From Ancylothrix sp. D3o (GTDB lineage Bacteria; Cyanobacteriota; Cyanobacteriia; Cyanobacteriales; Oscillatoriaceae), in assembly GCF_025370775.1 (NCBI RefSeq), contig NZ_JAMXEX010000004.1:263441-327440 (forward strand): a stretch of 64,000 nt of DNA. Reading direction: 5' to 3'. Shown here piece by piece: positions 35,904 to 44,391 of the stretch (positions are counted from its first letter, which is position 1; each line of letters begins with the position of its first letter). The notes below the pieces were generated by a model, which searched no databases, was not told the origin of the DNA, and saw only the letters and a program-made list of their open reading frames with translations. The position numbers and the translations under genes were made by a program.

Positions 35904-36200
35904 ATGAGTTCTGCTGTTCTTTTATTGGTTAACGCCCTAGTCCAGTTTTTGGCGATTTACAATGTGCTGCTGGTGGTTCGGATTCTTTTGAGTTGGTTTC
36001 CGAATATTGATTTCTACAATCCGCCTTTTTCAATTTTGAGCCAATTAACTGATCCTTATTTGAATCTTTTTCGCTCGCTTATTCCGCCCATTGGTGGCTT
36101 AGATTTTTCTCCTTTTTTGGCATTTATTTTGCTGAATGTTCTTCAGAGTGTAATTGGTCAAATACCGGCTTTGTTGTCATTTCCAACGGCTGGTTTTTAG
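35904..36200 (+). CDS. yggT: YggT family membrane protein
   Basis: This 98-residue protein has two membrane segments joined by the signature SWFPNIDFYNPPFSILSQLT and DPYLNLFRSLIPPIGGLDFS. In cyanobacteria and chloroplasts YggT/YCF19-type proteins influence thylakoid and nucleoid organisation and cytochrome b6 assembly, so a membrane biogenesis role is likely. It ends 47 bp before a bidirectional terminator. Confidence 0.9.
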   Translation: MSSAVLLLVNALVQFLAIYNVLLVVRILLSWFPNIDFYNPPFSILSQLTDPYLNLFRSLIPPIGGLDFSPFLAFILLNVLQSVIGQIPALLSFPTAGF

Positions 36201-36246
36201 GGAAAAAGCTTTTACAAACCATTGGTTGCTTTTTGCGACAAATTCC

Positions 36247-36279
36247 AGAAGCCCGGTTTATTTAATAAACTGGGCTTCT
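36247..36279. terminator. Bidirectional terminator between yggT and the exported FxLYD-like gene
   Basis: AGAAGCCCGGTTTAT (36247-36261) pairs with ATAAACTGGGCTTCT (36265-36279) around a 3-nt loop, with one G-T pair. It lies between converging genes. Confidence 0.8.
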
Positions 36280-36285
36280 ATGATT

Positions 36286-36720
36286 TTAGCGGCGGACTTG
36301 ACGAGTAAAACCGGCGGCTTTTAGTTTTTCGAGTTTTAATGGGGTGGGTTGGTTTGCCGGCACGGAAATTCTGAATTCAAAAGGACTTTCGCCAGGGGGA
36401 ATTTCTTCGAGGTTGCCGATGCGGGTGCGGTTTGGCATTACTGTGTCGTTGTTGGCGTCGTAAATGCGGCCAAAAACGTCGGCATCAAAGACGCTTTTGC
36501 CGGTGGGGTTGATGGCGGTGCCGGTGATTAAAAAGCAGTTGGCTGGGGTGATGTCGCCACTGGTGACGCTGCCTTTTGCAAGTTCGGGGGGACATTCTTT
36601 GTAGGATGTGTTTGTGAGTTGAATTTGGGTTAATGCTATGGCGGGGGTAGCATAAATGCAAGTCACCAGTAGCAGAGATATGATGGTAAGGATAAGTGTC
36701 TGTCGAATGATTTTTAGCAC
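36286..36720 (-). CDS. Exported FxLYD-like protein
   Basis: This 144-residue protein has a signal peptide (LILTIISLLLVTCIYATPAIA). The mature domain has FLITGTAINPTGKSVFDADV, FGRIYDANNDTV and IGNLEEIPPGESPFEFRI, the pattern of FxLYD/beta-sandwich domains that often bind at the cell surface. I infer a periplasmic or surface location. No operon partner is present. Confidence 0.65.
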   Translation of the reverse strand: MLKIIRQTLILTIISLLLVTCIYATPAIALTQIQLTNTSYKECPPELAKGSVTSGDITPANCFLITGTAINPTGKSVFDADVFGRIYDANNDTVMPNRTRIGNLEEIPPGESPFEFRISVPANQPTPLKLEKLKAAGFTRQVRR

Positions 36721-36943
36721 GGGTTCAACTCCTTAAGTTTTAAACAATTTTTTGGGGTTATTCTTCTATTTAACCTTGTTATAGACCTGTCTGGGGTGTT
36801 GGGGCCGGTTTACAGATTTTTTTTGATTATAAGCGCGTGTTGCAAGTTCACAAACCGGGTTTCTAATCAGTATTTAGGAGGAAAATCTAAGATTTTGGTA
36901 GAAAAAGCCGGTTTCTAAGCTTAACGTGGGTAAGTCCTGAAAT

Positions 36944-37810
36944 TTAGTTTTTTAAGCCAAGGGCTGCTTTCAAAGAATCGCGCATTATATCTACCGGCAC
37001 CGGCTGATTTAACCAAATTTTTAGGGCTGCTGCGCCTTGTTGAACAAGCATTTCTAAGCCATCTATGGCAATAGCGCCGGCTTGTTTTGCGGCTTTTAAA
37101 AATTCGGTGGGATTGGGTGTATAAATTAAATCGTAAGCAATTGTTTCTGGTTTTAATAAGGCGATTTGTTCGCCAGAAACCGGCATTTCCTCAACTTTGG
37201 GATACATCCCGACTGGGGTTGTATTTACGAGTAAGCCACACTCAGGAATTAAAGCATTTAATTCTTCCCAAGTATGGGTGATAATATTAACCGGCACCGG
37301 GCTATTTTGCCAGCTTTGTTTAAAGGCTTCGAGTTTGTTTATATCTCTTCCAATGCAGTGTATTTCGGCGATTTCTAATTGAGATAAACCGGCTACAACG
37401 GCACGGGCAGCGCCACCAATTCCTAATATAATGGCGCTGGTTTGTTGCCAGTTGCGGTTGTAGGTGTGGAGGGGTGCGAGGAAGCCTTCAACATCGGTAT
37501 TAGTGCCGGCCCAACCGTTAGGAGTACGCCAAACAGTGTTAACTGCCCCGACTGCTTTGGCGACATCTGAAACTTCGGATAAGAAAGGTAAAATCGCTTG
37601 TTTGTGGGGGATGGTGATGTTAAAACCGGCTAGGTTAATTGCAGAAAATCCGTTAATTGAGGCTGCTAAGTTTTCGGGTTTAACCGGCAGTGGAATATAG
37701 ACATAATTAACGCCTAATTTGGCGATTGCTGCATTGTGCATTACGGGTGAGAGGGAGTGTTCAACGGGGTTGCCAATGACGCCTAAAAGTTGTGTTTTTC
37801 CTGTAATCAT
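36944..37810 (-). CDS. aroE: Shikimate dehydrogenase
   Basis: This 288-residue NADPH-dependent enzyme reduces 3-dehydroshikimate in aromatic amino-acid synthesis. It begins with GVIGNPVEHSLSPVMHNAAI, and carries NITIPHKQAI (catalytic Lys), NTVWRTPNGWAGTNTDVEGF, the glycine-rich ILGIGGAARAVVAGL and VNTTPVGMYP. It has full length with an ordinary ATG. Its upstream side carries an STRR array shared with the 3' end of the next minus-strand gene. Confidence 0.95.
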   Translation of the reverse strand: MITGKTQLLGVIGNPVEHSLSPVMHNAAIAKLGVNYVYIPLPVKPENLAASINGFSAINLAGFNITIPHKQAILPFLSEVSDVAKAVGAVNTVWRTPNGWAGTNTDVEGFLAPLHTYNRNWQQTSAIILGIGGAARAVVAGLSQLEIAEIHCIGRDINKLEAFKQSWQNSPVPVNIITHTWEELNALIPECGLLVNTTPVGMYPKVEEMPVSGEQIALLKPETIAYDLIYTPNPTEFLKAAKQAGAIAIDGLEMLVQQGAAALKIWLNQPVPVDIMRDSLKAALGLKN

Positions 37811-37823
37811 GGGAGTTAAGAAT

Positions 37824-37851
37824 TAATGACTAATGACTAATGACTAATGAC
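37824..37851. repeat. Perfect TAATGAC heptamer array (four units)
   Basis: Four exact TAATGAC units in tandem occupy 37824-37851. Read on the minus strand, the array supplies the final His codon and TAG stop of the gene at 37844-38182, so the repeat has invaded a gene end. Confidence 0.9.
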
Positions 37852-38182
37852 CAAAAAATATTTCAGCGCCGGTATCAGAAAGGCGTCTGAGGTCTTCTTT
37901 TAAAAGGGGCGGCCAATCAACACCGGCCCGCTTTCCGTCTTCAAATAGTCTATAGCTTTCTATGACTAATAGATAGATAGCGCCGCCGAGAGTGCGGTCA
38001 ATTGTAGTTTGTTCAACGAGGGTATCTTGGATAAGTTTCAGGGCAAGTAAAAGAGAGGTCATTTGACCAGGGATGGGGGGTTTTCCTTGTTTGAGTAAGA
38101 GGAGAAAAGCGTCAGGATTTTTTTGAGTAATTAAAGCAGTTCCCTGGTCTATGAGAAAGTTACGAGCGGTTTTGTAATCCAT
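37844..38182 (-). CDS. Conserved cyanobacterial-type hypothetical protein
   Basis: This 112-residue, mainly helical soluble protein has LIDQGTALITQKNPDAFLLL, LLLALKLIQDTL and AIYLLVIESYRLFEDGKRAG. I do not recognise a named domain. It lies 17 bp downstream of the magnesium-chelatase H-type gene on the same strand and may be co-transcribed with it. Its stop codon lies within a heptanucleotide array. Confidence 0.6.
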   Translation of the reverse strand: MDYKTARNFLIDQGTALITQKNPDAFLLLLKQGKPPIPGQMTSLLLALKLIQDTLVEQTTIDRTLGGAIYLLVIESYRLFEDGKRAGVDWPPLLKEDLRRLSDTGAEIFFGH

Positions 38183-38199
38183 TTTTATCTAAGATTAAG

Positions 38200-41100
38200 T
38201 TAAACTGTTACGCCTTCGATTTTCTCATCTATACTATCATACAAGGTGCGTAATTTATTTAACTTATCTTCATCAGCCTGCCAAAAACCTCGCCCATTTG
38301 CTTCTAACATTCGCGCCACAATATTGCGAAATGCTTCCGGGTTGGCTTGCTGCAATTTTTTCGCCATTTCTGTATCCAAAGCGTAGGTATCCGCTGCTTG
38401 TTCATAAACCCAATTATCAGTAAAATCTACTGTTCCACCCCACCCGATCAAAGCTGTCATTCGTTGGGAGATTTCATAAGCGCCGCCACTACCTTGATTT
38501 ACCATTGCTTCAGCCCATTTTGGGTTAAGTAATTTGCTGCGATATTCCATCCGTAATACTTCTTCTAATTTACGCGGGGTGGTGTCATTAGAGAAACTTT
38601 CAACAAAACTGGCATTTACCTTTTTACCACTTTGTTTTTCTGCTGCTTTCTTGAGGGCGCCGGTGTTGGCATAATATTCTTGAATGTCTGTTAAACCATA
38701 TTCTACAGAATCAATTTCTTGCACTATTGTTTCACTGGTTTGTAATAGCTTATCCAGCACTTCTGGGCGCGCTTGACCTTTATCTTTGCGGCCATAACTA
38801 AAGACATTTCGGCTGCGCCAAGTATCGGCTAATTCATCTCCATTTTCCCAATTACTATCAACTACTTGGTCATTTACCAAAGAACCAAAATCACCGGCAG
38901 GGTTAGAAAACAACCGCGCGGAAACGTTTTCAACGCCTTGGGCTTTTAATTGTAAGGCGTGTTTGCGGATAAAATTTTGTTCTTCGGGTTCATTTATTTG
39001 GGATGCCCGCAAAAACAAATCATCCAATAATTCAATGATATTTACAAAACTATCGCGGAAAATTCCTGATAAATTTCCTAACACATCAATGCGAGGATGT
39101 CCGACTTCTGCGAGTGGTTTTAATTCATAGCGAACGATGCGACCGGTTCCTTCTTTGACAGGTTCAGCCCCTACCAATTCTAACAAAATTCCCAAGGATT
39201 CACCTTTGGTTTTAATGGCATCTAAACCCCACAACATTACAGCCACAGTTTCCGGGTATTTGCCTGTTTCTTTTAACTGCTGAGAAATGATTTTTTTGGC
39301 GATTTCTCGTCCTCTTTCATAGGCTGCCGGTGATGGCATTCGATAGGGATCTAATGCGTGAATATTGCGACCTGTAGGCAATACTCCGGGGCCATCTCTT
39401 AGCAAGTCTCCACCGGGGGCTGGGGGGATATATTCGCCATTTAAACCGCGTAAAAGATTCGTTATTTCATCGGTTGTTTGCATTAACAAATCTTTTATTT
39501 GTGAGACTTCTTTTTCTGGTGACACCGGCATTTTCTCACTAAGTGGCACCGGCATCTTGCCGGTGACTATCTCTGTACCAAAATAGGCATCTAAATAACT
39601 CTTCAATTGCTCATCGGTTGGCGATTGTCCCAAAGTATGCAGCCCAGAAGAAAATAACCGTTGTTCAACAATTTGCAAGTATTCATACACCTTGACAAAA
39701 TAATGATTAAGGGCATCTTTGCTGAACATTCGAGCATTTTCTGGCGAAAAAGAAATGCCTAATTTTTTTGCTTCCTCAAAAGCACAATCTGCATCAAGGC
39801 CGGTATCAACAATTTTTTTACAAATGGCTTCTTGTAAGGCTGAATTTTTCTGTGGATCTTCCCGATATTCGGCAATTAAATCTCGCAAAATCATCAACTC
39901 TTTATAAAGACCGGCCCGACCATAGGGCGGTACATTATGCGAAATTAAGACCCCATATCCCCGCCGTTTGGCTAAAATTGACTCGGAAGGATTATTAGCC
40001 GCGTAAATATACAAATTTGGCATATTTCCTAGGAGAATATCAGACCAAGAGTAGCCGGTATTTCCCAGCGGAGATCCCGGCAACCATTCAACAGTTCCGT
40101 GCATTCCAAAATGCACAACTGCATGAGGTTGATATTCATTTTGTAGCCATTTATAAAACGCTGCATATTGCGGATGTGGTGTCATGTCTCGCTCAAACAT
40201 TAACCGCATGGGGTCGCCAGAAATTCCTAATGGGGGTTGTACACCTATCCAAACATTTCCTAACTGTATTCCGCCAATTTGATATTCATCGCCGTTAGTT
40301 TTTATGCCGGTGCCGGTTAGAGATTTCCATTGTTTTTCAATGCGGGTAGTTAAAAGGTATCCTAACCATTTTTCTAAAGTTTGAGCATTAACTTGTCGCG
40401 GTGTTTCTACAGCTTCATCTGCTTGTTTTACTTGGCGGATGATTTCTTCGCCGTCTTCTGGCAATTCCCCAACATTATAACCTTGTTTTTTGAGGGCAAT
40501 TAAGAAATTGAGTAACGAACGAGGCACATTTAATAATGCTGCTGTGCCGGTTGCCCCATAACCCGGAGGAAAGCCATATAACATAACAGCAATGCGGCGG
40601 TTTTCTGGGGGTGTTTGGCGTAAATTTATCCAGCTTTTTATTCTGCCGGTTAAGCGTTTGACTCGTTCAGGAACTAAATAAATATCTTCGCCAACTAAAC
40701 CTCCCAAAGGAATTGTATCAATAGCCCCATCTAATTCTGGTAAAGCATATAAAACGACACTTTGTAAACCGCCTATACCTTGACGAGTCCATGAATGGAT
40801 ATCTTGAATTAATAAAGGCGCGGCGACAAAATAAGGCACATTTTTTGCAGATAAAATACGTTTAGCAACTTCAATTTGCCGGCCTGCTTCCATCGAACCG
40901 GCCGGCCCGCCTACCAATGGAAACCCAATCGTTGAGACAATTGCATCAACTTCAACCGCATCTTTTGAAAGAGAAGCTGTTTCAATATTTCCCTTTTGAC
41001 GTTGTGCTATTTCATAAGTTGTAGTCATCCAATCTCGCACCGCCACATGACCTTCAACGCCGTTAATAAATATCGGCAAAGGAGTTAAACCGGCCTCCTC

Positions 41101-41871
41101 AAATTTCCTAATTAATTGCCAAATATAAGCCTGTTTTGTAATAACGTGCTTGCGGTAAAGCAAAATTCCCACCGTCGGATTAAGACTTTTTTCTATATTT
41201 TGTCGGTACCATTGTAAATAAGCGCGGGGAGATTCAAAATAACCGTTATATTTTGGATGTAATAAACCCATATTGGGAGTTTCAAGAGGTGGCGGAATTT
41301 CCCCAACCTTTAAACCCAGATATTTTTCAGCCAAAACCCAAAACATTGCCGCGACATTTTCCACACCACCGGCATTCCAATAACCGTAAATAATTAACCA
41401 ATTTCGTAAATCTTGAACTTTTTGCACCGGCACATATTTAAGCAACTTCGGCCCGACTTTCAAAAAACTAATATACCCCGCCAGTTTATCCTCTTCTTTG
41501 CCATTGCCAAATTTATCTAAAATAAACTTTACCGGCTTTGGCATACCCTTCGGTTTATCACCAATTTTAAACGCCCCAATTTGCGTTAAACTCATCAACT
41601 CCAAAGCCGACTCAAACACCAACCGAATAGGAATATTTTGCACCCGTTCTCGCAACCATAAAACCTGATCATAATCAAAAATTAAACTGGCAAAAAATAC
41701 ATCAGCATTTTGCAGCGCCTCAGCAACATTCGCCGGTTGGGTAGAAATATCAGCATCACTAAATATGCAAATATCTAAATCAAAACAGCCAGAACTCGCC
41801 ATCTGTGCAGCTTTGCGGTATAACTCTGCATTGAATGTTTCAAACCCAGCAATCAAGACGATCCGTTTCAT
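38200..41871 (-). CDS. chlH: Magnesium chelatase subunit H-family protein (short BchH/ChlH paralogue)
   Basis: This 1223-residue cobaltochelatase/magnesium-chelatase large subunit inserts Mg2+ into protoporphyrin IX together with ChlI and ChlD. Family motifs include LPGSPLGNTGYSWSDILLGN, VVHFGMHGTVEWLPG, GLNGEYIPPAPGGDLLRDG and VLPTGRNIHALDPYRMPSP. The N-terminus (MKRIVLIAGFETFNAELYRK) differs from the ~1330-residue housekeeping ChlH I remember, so this is probably the second, shorter paralogue. The ATG at 41871 is preferred to a TTG 17 codons upstream. Residues ~780-800 contain [19 protein letters not shown], encoded by an inserted palindromic repeat. Confidence 0.85.
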   Translation of the reverse strand: MKRIVLIAGFETFNAELYRKAAQMASSGCFDLDICIFSDADISTQPANVAEALQNADVFFASLIFDYDQVLWLRERVQNIPIRLVFESALELMSLTQIGAFKIGDKPKGMPKPVKFILDKFGNGKEEDKLAGYISFLKVGPKLLKYVPVQKVQDLRNWLIIYGYWNAGGVENVAAMFWVLAEKYLGLKVGEIPPPLETPNMGLLHPKYNGYFESPRAYLQWYRQNIEKSLNPTVGILLYRKHVITKQAYIWQLIRKFEEAGLTPLPIFINGVEGHVAVRDWMTTTYEIAQRQKGNIETASLSKDAVEVDAIVSTIGFPLVGGPAGSMEAGRQIEVAKRILSAKNVPYFVAAPLLIQDIHSWTRQGIGGLQSVVLYALPELDGAIDTIPLGGLVGEDIYLVPERVKRLTGRIKSWINLRQTPPENRRIAVMLYGFPPGYGATGTAALLNVPRSLLNFLIALKKQGYNVGELPEDGEEIIRQVKQADEAVETPRQVNAQTLEKWLGYLLTTRIEKQWKSLTGTGIKTNGDEYQIGGIQLGNVWIGVQPPLGISGDPMRLMFERDMTPHPQYAAFYKWLQNEYQPHAVVHFGMHGTVEWLPGSPLGNTGYSWSDILLGNMPNLYIYAANNPSESILAKRRGYGVLISHNVPPYGRAGLYKELMILRDLIAEYREDPQKNSALQEAICKKIVDTGLDADCAFEEAKKLGISFSPENARMFSKDALNHYFVKVYEYLQIVEQRLFSSGLHTLGQSPTDEQLKSYLDAYFGTEIVTGKMPVPLSEKMPVSPEKEVSQIKDLLMQTTDEITNLLRGLNGEYIPPAPGGDLLRDGPGVLPTGRNIHALDPYRMPSPAAYERGREIAKKIISQQLKETGKYPETVAVMLWGLDAIKTKGESLGILLELVGAEPVKEGTGRIVRYELKPLAEVGHPRIDVLGNLSGIFRDSFVNIIELLDDLFLRASQINEPEEQNFIRKHALQLKAQGVENVSARLFSNPAGDFGSLVNDQVVDSNWENGDELADTWRSRNVFSYGRKDKGQARPEVLDKLLQTSETIVQEIDSVEYGLTDIQEYYANTGALKKAAEKQSGKKVNASFVESFSNDTTPRKLEEVLRMEYRSKLLNPKWAEAMVNQGSGGAYEISQRMTALIGWGGTVDFTDNWVYEQAADTYALDTEMAKKLQQANPEAFRNIVARMLEANGRGFWQADEDKLNKLRTLYDSIDEKIEGVTV
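39513..39573. repeat. Palindromic repeat inserted in frame inside the chelatase gene
   Basis: CACCGGC-ATCTT-GCCGGTG (39547-39565) is a perfect 7-bp stem with a 5-nt loop. A second half-copy, ACACCGGCATTTTCTCAC, lies at 39522-39539. On the coding strand the loop is AAGAT, the same as in the gltS insertion. The encoded [15 protein letters not shown] interrupts what should be FGTEI-VSQIKDLLMQTTD. Confidence 0.8.
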
Positions 41872-42017
41872 GGCCAAAACCCGGAAATATTTCTTCACCT
41901 TAGATTGTAATGGCAGTTTCAAAACAATCGAGAATTAAACTTTAAAGTTCTTACCTAATGCGTTATCAAAAACCGGCACTTGATCGTAAAACAGAAGAGA
42001 AGCGTTTTTACACAGCC

Positions 42018-42500
42018 ATGAAAAGCCAAAAAACCCGCCATTTCCTGCCCCTATTTGCACTCCTAGCCACCCTAAGCGCCTGTGGCGGCGAAACTGCACC
42101 CCCACCGGCACCAACCCCCCAAGCTGCAACCCCAGCAGCAGCCCCAGCCAAACCCGCAGCAGCCCCAGCCAAACCAGCCACAACCCCCGCCGCAACCTTT
42201 CCCCCAGGAAAAGATCCCTTTGAACTTGCAGAAGACAAAGCCGCCAGCGCCACAAGCCTCTCCCAGTCATCCGCAACACCAGACGACTGGAAACTCGTAG
42301 AAAGCCGGTGGCAAGAAGCCATTGTATTAATGAAACAAGTACCCACAGATCACCCCAAAAAAGCACAAATTAAGAAAAAACTTGCGGACTATCAAAAAAA
42401 CCTCAACACCGCCAAACAAAAAACCACAAAACGCAGCAACAAACCCAGCAAACTCGCCAAAGCAAAACAAAATTATCCCCTCGGTGGCGAACTTTTTTAA
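42018..42500 (+). CDS. Putative lipoprotein
   Basis: This 160-residue protein starts MKSQKTRHFLPLFALLATLS followed by ACGG, a type II signal with lipobox LSAC. A Pro/Ala/Lys low-complexity stretch follows (DNA repeat units of CCAGCAGCAGCCCCAGCC type). Then comes a helical domain with DWKLVESRWQEAIVLMKQVP and a very basic C-terminus (KQKTTKRSNKPSKLAKAKQN). It is probably anchored to a membrane. Function is unknown. It is divergent from the chelatase gene. Confidence 0.7.
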   Translation: MKSQKTRHFLPLFALLATLSACGGETAPPPAPTPQAATPAAAPAKPAAAPAKPATTPAATFPPGKDPFELAEDKAASATSLSQSSATPDDWKLVESRWQEAIVLMKQVPTDHPKKAQIKKKLADYQKNLNTAKQKTTKRSNKPSKLAKAKQNYPLGGELF

Positions 42501-42543
42501 ACTCAAGCCAGCGAGGGGGTATTAAAACTTGCAATTTTCTGAT

Positions 42544-42588
42544 AACCAGGGTTGGGTTTATTAAAAAAAAAACACTTCCACCCTGGTT
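42544..42588. repeat. Inverted repeat between converging genes
   Basis: AACCAGGGT (42544-42552) and ACCCTGGTT (42580-42588) form a 9-bp stem with a 27-nt A-rich loop, between converging genes. It may serve as a terminator for one direction, but lacks a T-run directly after the stem. Confidence 0.5.
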
Positions 42589-42597
42589 AAACCCGCA

Positions 42598-42810
42598 TTA
42601 ATTTAATAAAGCCTTAATATTAAATTCTTCCTCAAGACAAAGCAAAATCTCTTCTTTTCCTGTCGCCATTTTTATCGCTTTATCCTTAATAGACTTGAGA
42701 ACCAAACGAACCACCCAAGGAGACAAAGCCGGGTTATTATCCATTTCTGAAATTAGCGCATCCAAATCATTAATCACAGAACACATCGGCAAATAATCGC
42801 TGTTATACAT
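42598..42810 (-). CDS. Small hypothetical protein
   Basis: The 70-residue product starts MYNSDYLPMCSVINDLDALI. The start at 42810 was chosen because AAGGAG lies 6 nt upstream on the minus strand. The longer open frame to 42951 has no such signal. The protein is helical (WVVRLVLKSIKDKAIKMATG) and acidic near the end. No domain is recognised. Confidence 0.55.
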   Translation of the reverse strand: MYNSDYLPMCSVINDLDALISEMDNNPALSPWVVRLVLKSIKDKAIKMATGKEEILLCLEEEFNIKALLN

Positions 42811-43178
42811 GACATTCTCCTTGGCCTCAACTTGGCGGATAAAATAGAAACTACACTGTAAACAAGTGTGTGAGAAATTGAGCATTGACTTGTTTTTCCC
42901 TGTATCTAACCTAAAAAAAATTGTGGCATTACTGGGATCAAGATGTGCCACTCTTAGCGCCGCCTTTACCGCCTACGCCGCGAGCCAGTTTGCCTTAAAA
43001 TCGCCATAATCCTTTATTTGCAAGACTTTTCGCCACACCGGCCCATAATAGGCCAGCGAGTAGCCGGTAGACAGTCGGAAAACTGTCACACACAATAACA
43101 ACCTGCTCAATAAACGCGGGCCGGCCTAAATTGCACTAAACTACAGCTATGATGCGCTACCTCTAGCCCCTTAACGCC
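42811..43178. other. 368-bp divergent intergenic region
   Basis: This region lies between divergent genes. A small imperfect repeat, TAGACAGTCGGAAAACTGTC (43067-43086), contains GACAGT/ACTGTC arms of an 18-bp hairpin. Promoters for both genes must lie here; no further feature is supported. Confidence 0.35.
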
Positions 43179-44066
43179 GTGAGCAACCTTAAAAACCAGC
43201 CGTCAAACCGGCTCGAAATAGCAGAATCAGCTTCTTTGATCGCCTCAGCAGCCGGAACCATCTGCGCTGCAATATTGAACCAAGCCATTTTTGCAGCCGC
43301 ACCTTTAACTGTGGCGCTTTCGTTAAATTTTATTAACCGCCAACGTCTGCAAACGCAAACCACACTGAACACAAAAAACACCAACGCCGCCATTAGTTAT
43401 GTAGAGCGTCAACTGCGAAGTGAGGTAGAATCTGTACGAGCGCAAATGCGCCGCTTACCAGCCGCAGAACGCCTGCGAGAAATGGAAGAATCAATAGTTA
43501 GATTAGCTCTATTGTGGACACAAATACAGCAACGAATGGAGGAAACCAACACTCCCTTAAACGAGGCAAAAATTCAAGAAGAATTCCTGATTTTGCGGCG
43601 GGCCATTCTGCGCTTACGAGATACCAGCAATGCACATTTAAGCGAAATTCAAAACAATTTACAAAACGAAATCGACACCTTGCGGCAAACTTTGCCCCCG
43701 TCGGCAATTAACCCCGAAACTCAAATTGATGAAAACCTCGAAAACGAGCCGGTGCTAACCCAAATTCAACAACTCCAAGAACGCATTGAGCAACTCGAAC
43801 AAAAAAATCAAAAAATTATTAAACCCTTCCTCAAACGTTTAGTTATTCAAGTCAAAAAACTCCAACAACAATCGAATACCGACGCCCTCGCAGCCACCCT
43901 TAGCCAACTCATTACCCACCTCGAAAACCTGGCCAAAGAACTAGAAACGCAAATTGACCCCCAACAAGTTAAATCATTACAAACAGCCCTTTCTAAACTC
44001 TCAGAAAATCTCCCCGACCGGCAACCCCAACAAATTCAAACTCAAAGAGTAAGAGGCTGGGAATAA
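43179..44066 (+). CDS. Coiled-coil membrane-associated hypothetical protein
   Basis: This 295-residue protein starts at GTG. Residues 15-50 are weakly hydrophobic (SLIASAAGTICAAILNQAIF). The remaining 240 residues are charged helical coiled coil (SYVERQLRSEVESVRAQMRR, TQIQQLQERIEQLEQKNQKI). I do not recognise a family. The gene is 325 bp upstream of a TpsB-type transporter but separated from it by a long gap. Confidence 0.6.
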   Translation: MSNLKNQPSNRLEIAESASLIASAAGTICAAILNQAIFAAAPLTVALSLNFINRQRLQTQTTLNTKNTNAAISYVERQLRSEVESVRAQMRRLPAAERLREMEESIVRLALLWTQIQQRMEETNTPLNEAKIQEEFLILRRAILRLRDTSNAHLSEIQNNLQNEIDTLRQTLPPSAINPETQIDENLENEPVLTQIQQLQERIEQLEQKNQKIIKPFLKRLVIQVKKLQQQSNTDALAATLSQLITHLENLAKELETQIDPQQVKSLQTALSKLSENLPDRQPQQIQTQRVRGWE

Positions 44067-44391
44067 CTTTATCAAGCCATCAATCAAATTCCACAAATAA
44101 TATTACTTATTGACAAAAATCAAAAGTTATGTTTTGTTAGTACCGAATGAATGTACTATTCACAGGGGTTTCAGGCGTTTTTTTGTCAGGGGTCTATTTT
44201 TCTTGTTTGAATAAGTTTTCAGCTTCTTTAGTCACTAGAAAATCTCTAAGTCTCAATGCCCTTTTCTGATAGTTAGGTATAAATCAAGGCTTCTGAAAGC
44301 TAGAAAAGCGATTTTTTGCCCTTAGTTCATGCAATTGAAATCCCTAGTTTATTGCAAACAAAGCTGATAAAAAGCTACTTTCCTCACACCC
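44067..44391. other. 325-bp intergenic region upstream of the TpsB gene
   Basis: This is AT-rich DNA with no ORF or hairpin of note. It probably carries the promoter of the outer-membrane transporter gene. Confidence 0.35.

Noticed and set aside
41935-42366. Open frames antisense to the lipoprotein gene
   Set aside because: They are Leu/Arg/Gly- or Ala/Gly-rich shadows of the Pro/Ala-coding repeat on the plus strand.
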